A stretch of DNA of 50,204 nucleotides, from contig NZ_LT605203.1 in assembly GCF_900089495.1 (NCBI RefSeq), forward strand, positions 1,804,887-1,855,090, given 5' to 3'. The DNA is from Thiomonas sp. X19 (lineage in GTDB: Bacteria; Pseudomonadota; Gammaproteobacteria; Burkholderiales; Burkholderiaceae_C). The notes below the pieces were generated by a model. It saw only the letters and a list, made by a program, of their open reading frames with translations. It had not been told where the DNA came from and ran no database searches. Shown in pieces: positions 32,833 through 41,700 of this stretch (positions within the stretch are counted from its first letter, which is position 1; each line of letters begins with the position of its first letter). Position numbers and translations under genes: made by a program.

Positions 32833-33176
32833 CGTTGGGCGCTTCATCCTTGGGCCATGGCTTGCGCAACTGTGGCTCGTCACACGGGGCTGCCGCAGCT
32901 TGCCATTGATACACTTCACGCCAAAGTGCCATCGCTCATCGCTCTGGGGGCATTCATTCATATTCGCTGGGCATGCATCCAAACCCCAGCTCTTGCCCAA
33001 AAACCTGCGGCATGTTCTTGAGCTGCCACACACCAGATCGCTCATGGCTTGTCGAGGTATCGCTCGGAGCGACCAAAGCCCATGCGAAACCGCTGCGGAG
33101 TGCGATCTGCCGGACTCCCTGGCTCGACTTTCAACCTCTCGCTGGCCTGAAAACGCCGAATCTCCAACCCCCTTCC
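32833..33176. other. 344-bp gap without a recognisable gene
   Basis: Short open frames cross it, but none has a family match, a good ribosome site or coding-like composition. It could hold a promoter for the ABC transporter genes; no convincing box was found. Confidence 0.4.
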
Positions 33177-33968
33177 ATGCCTGCCCTGCAAATCGCCTTC
33201 AATGATCTTCTGTCCAGCATCAAGGCCTGGCGCCTGTGGAGCCTGCTGGGATGGCTGGAAATTCGCCAGCGCTATGCGCGCTCCAAGTTGGGGCCGTTTT
33301 GGTTGACGATCAGCATGGGTGTGCTAGTGGGTACGCTGGGCGTTGTCTATAGCTCCCTGTTCGGCCAGAAGCTCACCGACTACTTGCCGATGATCGCCAT
33401 TGGCATCGTCATGTGGAGTCTGTTTTCCAGCATCGTGAACGAAGGCTGCTCGGCCTATATCAACAGTGCCAACTACATCCGCCAGGTCAACACTCCGCGC
33501 CTCATCTATGTTCTGCAGGCCGCGTGGCGCAACACTGTGATCTTTGCGCACAACTTCATCATCGTGCTGGCGGTTTTGCTCATTTTCGGCGTGAAGAGTT
33601 GGGCCACGCTGCCCTTGTTTATCCCCGCCTTGGCGCTATTCCTGCTGAATGCCATGTGGATTGCTGCCTTGGTCGGCCTCATGGCTGCACGCTTTCGCGA
33701 CTTGCCACAAATCGTCTCGGCCCTGTTGCAAGTTGCCTTCTACGTCACGCCCATTCTGTTTCACGGCACCATGCTCGCGGGCAAGCACCAGTGGATCGTG
33801 AGGTACAACCCGCTGGCCTATCTCATTGACGTCGTGCGCGAGCCGTTGGTGGGCTTGGTGCCGTCGGCGTTCACCTGGGAACTCACAATCGCCATGGCGG
33901 TGCTGGGCTGGCTGGCAGCTTTGGCCTTGACCGGGCGCTATCACAAGCGCATTCCCTATTGGGTGTAA
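33177..33968 (+). CDS. wzm: Polysaccharide ABC exporter, permease (Wzm type)
   Basis: A 263-residue ABC-2 permease with six predicted membrane helices: LGWLEIRQRYARSKLGPFWLT at the start is the characteristic cytoplasmic entry, followed by IGIVMWSLFSSIVNEG and helices to LAALALTGRYHKRIPYWV. The start is the ATG at 33177; an open frame further upstream lacks family sequence. It would export undecaprenyl-linked polysaccharide across the inner membrane with the ATPase encoded 42 bp downstream. Confidence 0.92.
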   Translation: MPALQIAFNDLLSSIKAWRLWSLLGWLEIRQRYARSKLGPFWLTISMGVLVGTLGVVYSSLFGQKLTDYLPMIAIGIVMWSLFSSIVNEGCSAYINSANYIRQVNTPRLIYVLQAAWRNTVIFAHNFIIVLAVLLIFGVKSWATLPLFIPALALFLLNAMWIAALVGLMAARFRDLPQIVSALLQVAFYVTPILFHGTMLAGKHQWIVRYNPLAYLIDVVREPLVGLVPSAFTWELTIAMAVLGWLAALALTGRYHKRIPYWV

Positions 33969-34010
33969 CCGGCACGTCCGAGTCACCACACACTGACCCA
34001 TTACCAAGCC

Positions 34011-34844
34011 ATGCCCGCCAGCATCAACCTGCAAAACGTTTGCCTTGACTTGCCGATTTTCGACGTCTCGGCCCAATCCCTCAAAAAGCGGGTGCTGCGC
34101 ATGGGTCGGCGCAACCGCATAGCCGAAGACAACACCGGCGTGGTGGTGGTACGCGCCATCGACGACCTCAGTCTGCAGCTCGAGAGCGGCGACCGCCTCG
34201 GCCTTATCGGCCACAACGGGGCGGGCAAAAGTACCCTGCTGCGGGTGATGGCCGGTATCTACCCACCCACCGGCGGTTTAATCGCCGTGCAGGGCAAAAC
34301 CGTACCTCTTCTCGACATCAGCCTGGGCATGGACGATCAGTCCACCGGGCGGCAAAACATCCGCTTGCGCGGCCTGTTGCTGGGCATGAACGACGCTGAA
34401 ATCAAGCAAAAAACGGAAGACATTGCCACCTTCACTGAACTGGGCGACTACCTCGACCTGCCCCTGCGCACCTACTCCAGCGGCATGCGCGTGCGTCTGG
34501 CCTTCGCCATTTCCACCGCAGTGGAGGCCGACATCCTGCTGCTCGATGAAGTGCTGGGCGTGGGTGACGCCAGCTTCCAGGACAAAGCCAACAAACGCTT
34601 GATGGACCTCCACGCCCGCGCTGAAATTGTGGTGCTCGCCATTCACTCCAGCGACGCTATCCGCAAGACCTGCAATAAAGTGCTGTGGATCGAGCGCGGC
34701 AAAGTGAAAATGTTCGGCAAGGTTGACGAAGTGGTGAGCGCCTACGACAAGCATATGAACCCGCCCGCGCCCACGGTTTTGCGCAAACGGACAACAAACC
34801 AGAAATTTTCCCAACGTAAGCAGACGCTGCGGCGAAGCCGTTGA
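34011..34844 (+). CDS. wzt: Polysaccharide ABC exporter, ATPase (Wzt/KpsT type)
   Basis: A 277-residue ABC ATPase: Walker A IGHNGAGKSTLLRVMAG, signature YSSGMRVRLAF, Walker B ILLLDEVLGVGD, and the H-loop IHSS. The N-terminal extension before the first strand (SLKKRVLRMGRRNRI) is usual for Wzt. The C-terminal carbohydrate-binding domain of O8/O9a-type Wzt (total about 430 residues) is absent, so chain end recognition would not rest on it. Some 160 bp of non-coding DNA follows. Confidence 0.92.
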   Translation: MPASINLQNVCLDLPIFDVSAQSLKKRVLRMGRRNRIAEDNTGVVVVRAIDDLSLQLESGDRLGLIGHNGAGKSTLLRVMAGIYPPTGGLIAVQGKTVPLLDISLGMDDQSTGRQNIRLRGLLLGMNDAEIKQKTEDIATFTELGDYLDLPLRTYSSGMRVRLAFAISTAVEADILLLDEVLGVGDASFQDKANKRLMDLHARAEIVVLAIHSSDAIRKTCNKVLWIERGKVKMFGKVDEVVSAYDKHMNPPAPTVLRKRTTNQKFSQRKQTLRRSR

Positions 34845-35003
34845 GAATGGCGAGATGAACTGGCGTCTGAAGATCCTTTGGCTGCACGGATTGACTTTCA
34901 AGATCAGCACCAATTTTGACGCAATCTTCTCTCGGAGTCGCCACAATAGCCTGCAAATTGAGGTTACACTGGAAAAATGTACCCACAACCAGGGAGTGCA
35001 AGC

Positions 35004-35285
35004 ATGATCGAAGTCGGCGTCAGGGAATTCAAGGCGCATTTGTCGACCTACCTGCATCGGGTGTCCACAGGTGTGGCCTTGGTCGTCACGTCGCATGGCA
35101 AGCAAATCGCGCGCATTGAGCCCCCTGCTGTCACCGCGGAGCCAAAAGATGCGCTTGCCATGCTGGGAGCGCTGCCATGGCTGCGCATGGGCAAGGGCGG
35201 CAAGCCGCAGGGCGCGCGTGAACACCTCAAGCTGCGCGCGGATACGCCGCCGCTTGCACAAACGGTCAGCGAGTTGCGCGATTGA
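35004..35285 (+). CDS. Phd/YefM-type antitoxin
   Basis: A 93-residue protein beginning MIEVGVREFKAHLSTYLHRV, then ALVVTSHGKQIARIEP, the typical Phd/YefM DNA-binding fold. The C-terminal half is a flexible, charged tail that binds the toxin. AGGGAG precedes the ATG at 35004. Its stop overlaps the toxin start as TTGA. It would neutralise the PIN toxin and repress the unit. Confidence 0.85.
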   Translation: MIEVGVREFKAHLSTYLHRVSTGVALVVTSHGKQIARIEPPAVTAEPKDALAMLGALPWLRMGKGGKPQGAREHLKLRADTPPLAQTVSELRD

Positions 35286-35719
35286 TTCTGTATCTCGACA
35301 CCTCCGCACTGGTCAAGCTCTACGTTGAAGAGCCCGGCTCAAGGCAAGTTCAGCACGCCGTAGCGCAAGCTGAGCGCGTGGTTACCCATGGCATCGCCTA
35401 TGTGGAGGCGCGCGCTGCGTTCAGGCGGCGCGCCGCCGACGCGCCAGACGCTGACGCGCTGCAACGCTGGCGGCGTGATTTTGAATCCGACTGGCCGAGG
35501 CTGGATGTGGTGGATGCTGCGCCAGCCCTGCTGCATCGCGCGGGTGAACTGGCTGACCTCCTTGCTCTGCGCGCCTATGACGGTGTGCATCTGGCCGCGG
35601 CCGAGTCTCTCCACGAGCGTCTCGCCGCGTCGCACCAACTGGTTTTTGCCGTGTACGACAAGCGCTTGGCTCTTGCGGCACAGTCCCTCGGTTTGCAGGT
35701 TTTTCCGTCCGAATCATGA
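35282..35719 (+). CDS. vapC: VapC-type PIN-domain toxin
   Basis: A 145-residue PIN ribonuclease: ILYLDTSALVKLYVEEPGS with the first Asp, VEARAAF with the Glu, and LRAYDGVHLAAAESL with the last Asp(s). It probably starts at the TTG overlapping the antitoxin stop. The last codons overlap the ManC start (ATGA), which is odd: the toxin-antitoxin unit and the polysaccharide genes are translationally linked. Confidence 0.85.
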   Translation: MILYLDTSALVKLYVEEPGSRQVQHAVAQAERVVTHGIAYVEARAAFRRRAADAPDADALQRWRRDFESDWPRLDVVDAAPALLHRAGELADLLALRAYDGVHLAAAESLHERLAASHQLVFAVYDKRLALAAQSLGLQVFPSES

Positions 35720-37158
35720 GTGCCTCACACAAACTTCTCCCCGTCATCCTCTCCGGCGGAGCCGGCACCCGGCTCTGGCCCGTGTCGCGCGAACAGCACC
35801 CCAAGCCATTCATGCAGTTGGCCGACGGACAAAGCCTGCTGCAGAAAACCTTCCTGCGCGCTGCGGCCCTCCCGGGCGTGACCCAGGTCCTGACCGTGAC
35901 CAACCGCGATCTGGTGTTCAAGACCAAAGATGAATATGCGCAGGTCAACGGGGCTGCCCTCCCCACCGCTTTCATCCTCGAGCCCTTCGGCCGCAACACC
36001 GCCCCGGCGCTGGCCGCGGCCGCGCTGTGGGCGGAGCAGAACATCGGGGCCGATGCCCTGCTCCTGGTTCTCGCGGCGGACCACCTCATCACGGACCAGG
36101 CAGCTTTCGAAGGCGCCGTAGACCGGGCCATGGAGCTGGCCGAGGCAGGCCATCTGGTGACCTTCGGCATTCAGCCCAGCGGGCCTGAAACCGGGTTCGG
36201 CTACATCGAGGCGGACGGCACCCGGGTGCGCCGCTTCGTCGAAAAACCCACGTTGGAGAAGGCGCGCGAATTCATCGCCAGCGGCAACCACCTATGGAAC
36301 AGCGGCATGTTCTGCTTCAGGGTGGATGCCGTGCTGCAGGAGATTGCCGAACATGCACCCAGTGTGCTGGAAAGCGTGCAGGCTTGTCTCGGCGCCTCGC
36401 ACCAGATGCGCGGGAAGAAAGACATGCAAGTCGAACTCGACGCGGCGACGTTCGAATACGCACCCGACATTTCCATCGACTACGCGCTGATGGAAAACTC
36501 CAAGCACGTCGCCGTGGTGGCCTGCGACATCGGCTGGACGGACATCGGCTCGTGGAACGCGCTGAGCGAACTGCAGCAGCCCGATGCCCAGGGCAACCGC
36601 ATCCTCGGCGAAGCCTTGCTGCATGGAACCGACAACTGCTACGTGCAAAGCCCGCAGCGCATCGTCGGTCTCGTGGGGGTGAGCGACCTCATCGTGGTGG
36701 ACACGCCCGACGCCGTGCTGGTGGCGCACCGCAGCTGCGCGCAGGACGTCAAGCAGATCGTCGCCCAGCTCAAGGCCAATGGCCACGAAGCCTATCGCCT
36801 GCACCGCGAGGTGCACCGGCCGTGGGGAACCTACACCGTGCTGGAAGAGGGGTCGCGCTTCAAGATCAAGCGCATCGTCGTCAAGCCCGGCGCTGCGCTC
36901 TCGCTGCAGATGCACCACCATCGCAGCGAGCATTGGATCGTCGTGTCCGGCATTGCAAGCGTGGTCAACGGAGACCAGAAAATCCTCATCAACACCAATG
37001 AGTCGACCTTCATCCCGGCCGGACACAAACATCGCGTCGACAACCCCGGAAAACTCGACCTGGTGATGATCGAGGTCCAGAGCGGCGAGTACCTGGAGGA
37101 GGACGACATCGTGCGCTTCCAGGATGTCTATGGCCGCGTCGCAGCCACCGATGCCTGA
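35716..37158 (+). CDS. manC: Mannose-1-phosphate guanylyltransferase / mannose-6-phosphate isomerase
   Basis: A 480-residue bifunctional type II enzyme of normal length. The N-terminal nucleotidyltransferase has VILSGGAGTRLWPVSRE, EPFGRNTAPALA, VLAADHLI, and FVEKPTLEKA. The C-terminal cupin (phosphomannose isomerase) has VHRPWGTYTVLEEG, KPGAALSLQMHHHRSEHWIVV and the metal-binding HHxH/His cluster with FIPAGHKHRV. It makes GDP-mannose, the donor for mannosyl transfer and the substrate of Gmd at the end of the locus. Confidence 0.96.
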   Translation: MSASHKLLPVILSGGAGTRLWPVSREQHPKPFMQLADGQSLLQKTFLRAAALPGVTQVLTVTNRDLVFKTKDEYAQVNGAALPTAFILEPFGRNTAPALAAAALWAEQNIGADALLLVLAADHLITDQAAFEGAVDRAMELAEAGHLVTFGIQPSGPETGFGYIEADGTRVRRFVEKPTLEKAREFIASGNHLWNSGMFCFRVDAVLQEIAEHAPSVLESVQACLGASHQMRGKKDMQVELDAATFEYAPDISIDYALMENSKHVAVVACDIGWTDIGSWNALSELQQPDAQGNRILGEALLHGTDNCYVQSPQRIVGLVGVSDLIVVDTPDAVLVAHRSCAQDVKQIVAQLKANGHEAYRLHREVHRPWGTYTVLEEGSRFKIKRIVVKPGAALSLQMHHHRSEHWIVVSGIASVVNGDQKILINTNESTFIPAGHKHRVDNPGKLDLVMIEVQSGEYLEEDDIVRFQDVYGRVAATDA

Positions 37159-37381
37159 GCGGTCGCCAGCTTTCACGCCCTACGCGCAGAACTTCAAGGG
37201 CGTCATCCTTTGGCGTGCATTGGGGCAGGTCGAACAGGGCTTTTACATCGATGTCGTGGCCTGGTCGCCCGACACGTCGGGCAGTGAATCATGGTCGATG
37301 ACAACCGCAGTTTCCGGCAACCCGGAGAAGCGCCGCGAATGCGCCCGGGTGCGGTTTCGCGCCCAGGATGTCGTGCGTTGA
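37151..37381 (+). pseudogene. FkbM-type methyltransferase remnant
   Basis: Starts at an ATG inside the end of manC. FTPYAQNFKGVILWRALGQV and EQGFYIDVVAWSPDT match the opening of FkbM family methyltransferases (about 230-270 residues), in which the sequence should continue with the Gly-rich SAM site. After SPDT the match is lost and the frame ends after 76 codons. Another frame at about 37290-37434 may code for the gene's last residues (ending MQTVWRAS). An internal deletion removed the body. Confidence 0.6.
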
Positions 37382-37427
37382 CTGGCGCCCGCCGAAAGCG
37401 ACGCATGCAAACAGTCTGGAGAGCGTC

Positions 37428-38744
37428 ATGAAGGAAGACAGCTTTTACCGCGCCTTTGAAGACCGCCATCGCGGTTCGCGTGAATTGATCAAGGAACGAT
37501 TGCGTGTTTATCTCCCCTTGATCAACCCACTCAAGGATATTTATGGCGAATGCTCCGTACTTGACCTGGGTTGTGGTCGTGGGGAGTGGCTTGAGCTGAC
37601 GGGAGAGGCGGGGTTCAAGGCGCATGGCGTCGATCTCGATGAAGGCATGCTGGCTGCTTGCCGCGAACGGGGGTTTTCCGTCGAAACGCAAGATGCCGTC
37701 GAAGCTTTGAGGAGTCTTCCCGACGAGAGCCAAAGCGTCATCTCCGGATTCCATCTTGCCGAACATCTCCACTTTGCCGCACTGAAAGAACTCGTCAAAG
37801 AGGCGCTACGGGTTCTCAAGCCCGCAGGGCTGTTGATTCTCGAAACCCCAAACCCGGAAAACATCATTGTCGGCACATCGAATTTCTATCTCGATCCGAC
37901 CCACCAGCGCCCACTCCCGCCGCTACTTCTTGCTTTTCTGCCAGAGCATGCCGGCTTTTCCCGCACCAAGATCGTACGCCTGCAAGAGGCTTTCGGACTG
38001 GCCAACGCGAGCACTATTAATCTGTTGGACGTGCTCTCCGGCGTCAGCCCCGATTATTCCGTGATTGCACAGAAGAGAGCGCAAGAAGATTGGATTGAAC
38101 GATTCAACAGTGCTTTCGAACATGAGTACGGCCTGACGTTGGAAGCCCTTGCTACAAAATACGAACTTGGCATTCAACGCCGCTTCTCAAAATTCGAAAA
38201 CGAGCTGGAGATCATCAAAACCCAGGCTGCTCCTGGTGAACTGTCTGAACTGAAACAACGTTTTTTGCATGCCCAACAGTCCAGCGCCGCTCTGGATGCC
38301 CAGTTGCGCGATCAACAGCGCGAAGTCATGAATTGGCTGCGGGAGGCACTGGCCCAGCAACAGAAGCGCGCTGATCTGCTCGCTGCCCAACTGGCACAGG
38401 CCCAGAGCGAACTGGCAAGCCACGGCCACGAGCTGCAAGCGATCTATGCCAGCAGATCCTGGCGCATCACCCGTCCCTTGCGGCTCGGCGCGCTAGGCTT
38501 GCGCTGGCTGTTCGGCAGAGCCGCGAGCCGGATAGTCGCCCCTCCCCTGACCCAGCCACAGCAACCACGACCCCAGGCCGAGCTTTCCCCCGCACCAGCA
38601 CCCGCCATGCAAGACCGACAAAATCCGTCCGCCGTCACTCCCGAAGCTGTGGCGCCCACGCCCGAACTCGACACCGAAGCCGCGCGGCGCATGCTGAGGC
38701 AGTTGCACATGGCGCGCAGCGCATCGACCAAGGGCCGTCCATGA
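37428..38744 (+). CDS. SAM methyltransferase with long coiled coil (WbdD-like capping candidate)
   Basis: A 438-residue protein. The N-terminal methyltransferase has VLDLGCGRGEWLEL (about residues 44-57), AHGVDLDEGML, and GFHLAEHLHF. Residues 245-345 are a predicted coiled coil (ELSELKQRFLHAQQ, LREALAQQQKRADLL). A basic segment (RSWRITRPLRLGALGLRWLFG), common in glycosyltransferase tails that bind membranes, precedes a Pro/Ala-rich tail. In E. coli O8/O9a, WbdD methylates the chain end and uses a coiled coil as a ruler. Shared layout and the ManC/ABC context suggest a similar role, but no kinase domain is present. Starts at 37428; overlaps the next gene as ATGA. Confidence 0.75.
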   Translation: MKEDSFYRAFEDRHRGSRELIKERLRVYLPLINPLKDIYGECSVLDLGCGRGEWLELTGEAGFKAHGVDLDEGMLAACRERGFSVETQDAVEALRSLPDESQSVISGFHLAEHLHFAALKELVKEALRVLKPAGLLILETPNPENIIVGTSNFYLDPTHQRPLPPLLLAFLPEHAGFSRTKIVRLQEAFGLANASTINLLDVLSGVSPDYSVIAQKRAQEDWIERFNSAFEHEYGLTLEALATKYELGIQRRFSKFENELEIIKTQAAPGELSELKQRFLHAQQSSAALDAQLRDQQREVMNWLREALAQQQKRADLLAAQLAQAQSELASHGHELQAIYASRSWRITRPLRLGALGLRWLFGRAASRIVAPPLTQPQQPRPQAELSPAPAPAMQDRQNPSAVTPEAVAPTPELDTEAARRMLRQLHMARSASTKGRP

Positions 38745-41700
38745 GAATCGTGCTGGACTTGCAGGGCGCGCAAACCGCGAGCCGGTTCCGCGGCATTGGC
38801 CGTTATTCGCTGGCCCTGGCGCAGGCCATCGTGCGCAACCGGGGCGAGCACGAAGTACTGCTGGCGCTGAACGGCATGCTGGCCGACACCATCGAGCCGA
38901 TTCGCGCCGCGTTCGACGGCTTGTTGCCGCAGGCCAATATCCGCGTGTGGCAGGCCCCGGGGCCGGTGCGCGAGCTGGATGCCGCCAACACCTGGAGGCG
39001 CCAGGCCGCGGAATTGCTGCGCGAGGCCTTTCTCGCCAGCCTGAAACCCGATGTCGTGCATGTGTCGAGCCTGTTCGAAGGCTACGGGGACGACGCCGCC
39101 ACCAGCATCGGCCGTTTCACGGAAAGCTATCCAACCGCAGTCACCCTGTACGACCTCATTCCCCTTCTCAACCCGGATGAGCAGCTCAAGGCCAATGCGT
39201 CCTACATGGATTACTACTGGCGCAAGATCGGCCACATCGAACGTGCGCGACTGCTGCTGACCATCTCGGAGTCATCGCGGACCGAGGCATTGAACGCGCT
39301 GCATATCCCCGCCGATTCGGCGGTCAACATCTCCAGCGCGGCGGATGCGCGTTTCAAACCGGCGGGCTACACGGATGCGCAGCAAACCTCCCTGTTTTCC
39401 GGGTTCGGCATTCAGCGCCCCTTCGTGCTCTATGTCGGTGCTGCTGACCCGCGTAAAAATCTCGAACGCCTCATCGCCGCCTTTGCCGCCCTGCCTCCCG
39501 CGTTGCGCGGCCGGCACCAGCTGGTGATTGCGGGTGTATCGGACCAACAGCAGCGCCAAAACCTGCAACTCGCAGCGAAAGGTGCCGGGCTGGATGACGA
39601 CGCGCTGTGCCTGGCCGGCGAGGTGAGCGACGAGCAATTGCCCGCGCTGTACAACCTGTGCCGACTCTTCGTCTTTCCCTCCCTGCATGAGGGCTTCGGC
39701 TTGCCCGCACTCGAAGCCATGGCCTGCGGCGCGGCGGTCATCGCCTCCAACACCTCCAGTCTGCCCGAAGTTGTGGGCCGTGAAGACGCGCTGTTCGACC
39801 CAACCGACGAACAAGCGATTGCCAACAAAATGGCGCAGGCGCTGACAGACGCGGATTTTCGGCGCGGCCTGCAGCAACACGGCCTGGAACAGGCACGCCG
39901 ATTTTCCTGGGACGCCAGCGCCCGGCGCGCCATTGCAGCCTTCGAACAACTGCACGCGCGGCAAACCCCCGAAGCAGCACCAGCGCGCTGCCGCCCGCCG
40001 CGCCGCCCCCTGCTGGCCTATGTGTCACCCCTGCCGCCCGAGCGCACCGGCATCGCCGACTACAGCGCCGAACTGCTGCCTGAACTGGCGCGGCATTACG
40101 ACATCGAGGTCGTCACTCCGCAGGCCGAAGTCACCCACCCCTGGGTGCGGGCCAACTGCCCGGTGCGCAGCGTGGCGTGGTTCCGCGCCAACGCCCCGCG
40201 CTACGACCGGGTGATGTACCACTTCGGCAACTCGCCCTTTCACAGCCACATGTTCGATCTGCTGCCCGAAGTTCCGGGTGTGGTCGTGCTGCATGATTTT
40301 TTTCTCAGCAGCGTGCAGTGGCACGATGAAGCCCATGGAGTGCGCCGCAACGCCTGGACGCGTGAACTGCAGCATGCCCACGGCTATGCCGCCGTGCGGG
40401 AACGCTTTGACTCGCCCGACGCCGCCCATGTGGTGCGGAGATACCCCTGCAACTTGAGCATCTTGCAACACGCGCAAGGCATCATCGTGCATTCCCAGGC
40501 CTCCCGTGAACTGGCCAGGCAGTGGTACGGCAGCGATTTTGCCAAAGACTGGACGGTCATCCCTCTGTTGCGAGCCCCTGCGTTGGCGAACGACGCGCCA
40601 GACGCACGGCGCAAGGCCCGGCAGGAACTGGGCGTGCCTGATGAAGCCTTTCTGGTCTGCAGCTTCGGCATGTTGGGCCCCTCCAAGGCCAACCACCGCC
40701 TGCTGGATGCCTGGCTGGCTTCGCCCCTGGCGCAAAACCCACACTGCCAATTGGTGTTCGTCGGCGAAAACCACGGCGGCGATTATGGTGCGGAACTGCT
40801 TGCCGCCATGCAAATGAGTGGGCTGGGTTCTCGCATCTCCATCACCGGCTGGGTCAACGAAGCGGTGTTTCGCCAATACCTGCTTGCGGCCGACATGGCC
40901 GTGCAGTTGCGCAGTCGAAGTCGCGGTGAAACCTCCGCAGCGGTGCTGGATTGCATGAACCACGGCCTGCCCACCATCGTCAATGCCCATGGCAGCATGG
41001 CCGAGTTACCGGACGACGCCGTGCGGATGCTGCCCGATGAATTGACCGACGCGCAGCTGGCCGAAGCATTAAGCCTCCTGCATGCAGACATCGAACAGCG
41101 CCGCACCCTGGGCAGCAAGGCGCAACACATGGTGCGTCAACTCCACGCTCCCTCTGCTTGTGCCGGCCAATACACCGAGGCCATCGAACGCTTTCATGCG
41201 CAGGCGCAGGCAGGCTCACAGGCCTTGATTCGCGCCATGGCCAGCCTCGATAACGGGCCGCAGGACGATGCCTCCTGGTTGGGCCTGGTGCATTGCATGG
41301 CACGGAATCACCCGCTGCCCCGCCCGACCCGGCAATTGCTGGTGGACGTCACCGCAACCGCCCGCTCGGATTTGAAAACGGGCATCGAGCGCGTGGCGCG
41401 CGCCTTGCTGCTCGAATGGCTGCAGCGCCCCCCGGTCGGATTTCAAGTGGAGCCGGTCTGCCTCAACAACGTTGGGTCAAGCTGGCATTACAGATACGCC
41501 CGGAGTTTCGCGTCACATCTTCTGGAGTTTCCCCCCGACGCTCTGGCGGATACTCCCGCCGAATACCGGCATGGCGACATCCTGCTCACGCTTGATCTTT
41601 CCGGCGATGCGCTTGTCCATGCAGAAAAAGCCGGGCTGTACCGGGAGCTGCGGAACGCCGGGGTCGAAATCTATTGCACGCTTTACGACCTGCTGCCGAT

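Noticed and set aside
32900..33205. Gene in the gap before the ABC permease
   Set aside because: No ribosome site or family match, and it overlaps the well-supported permease start.
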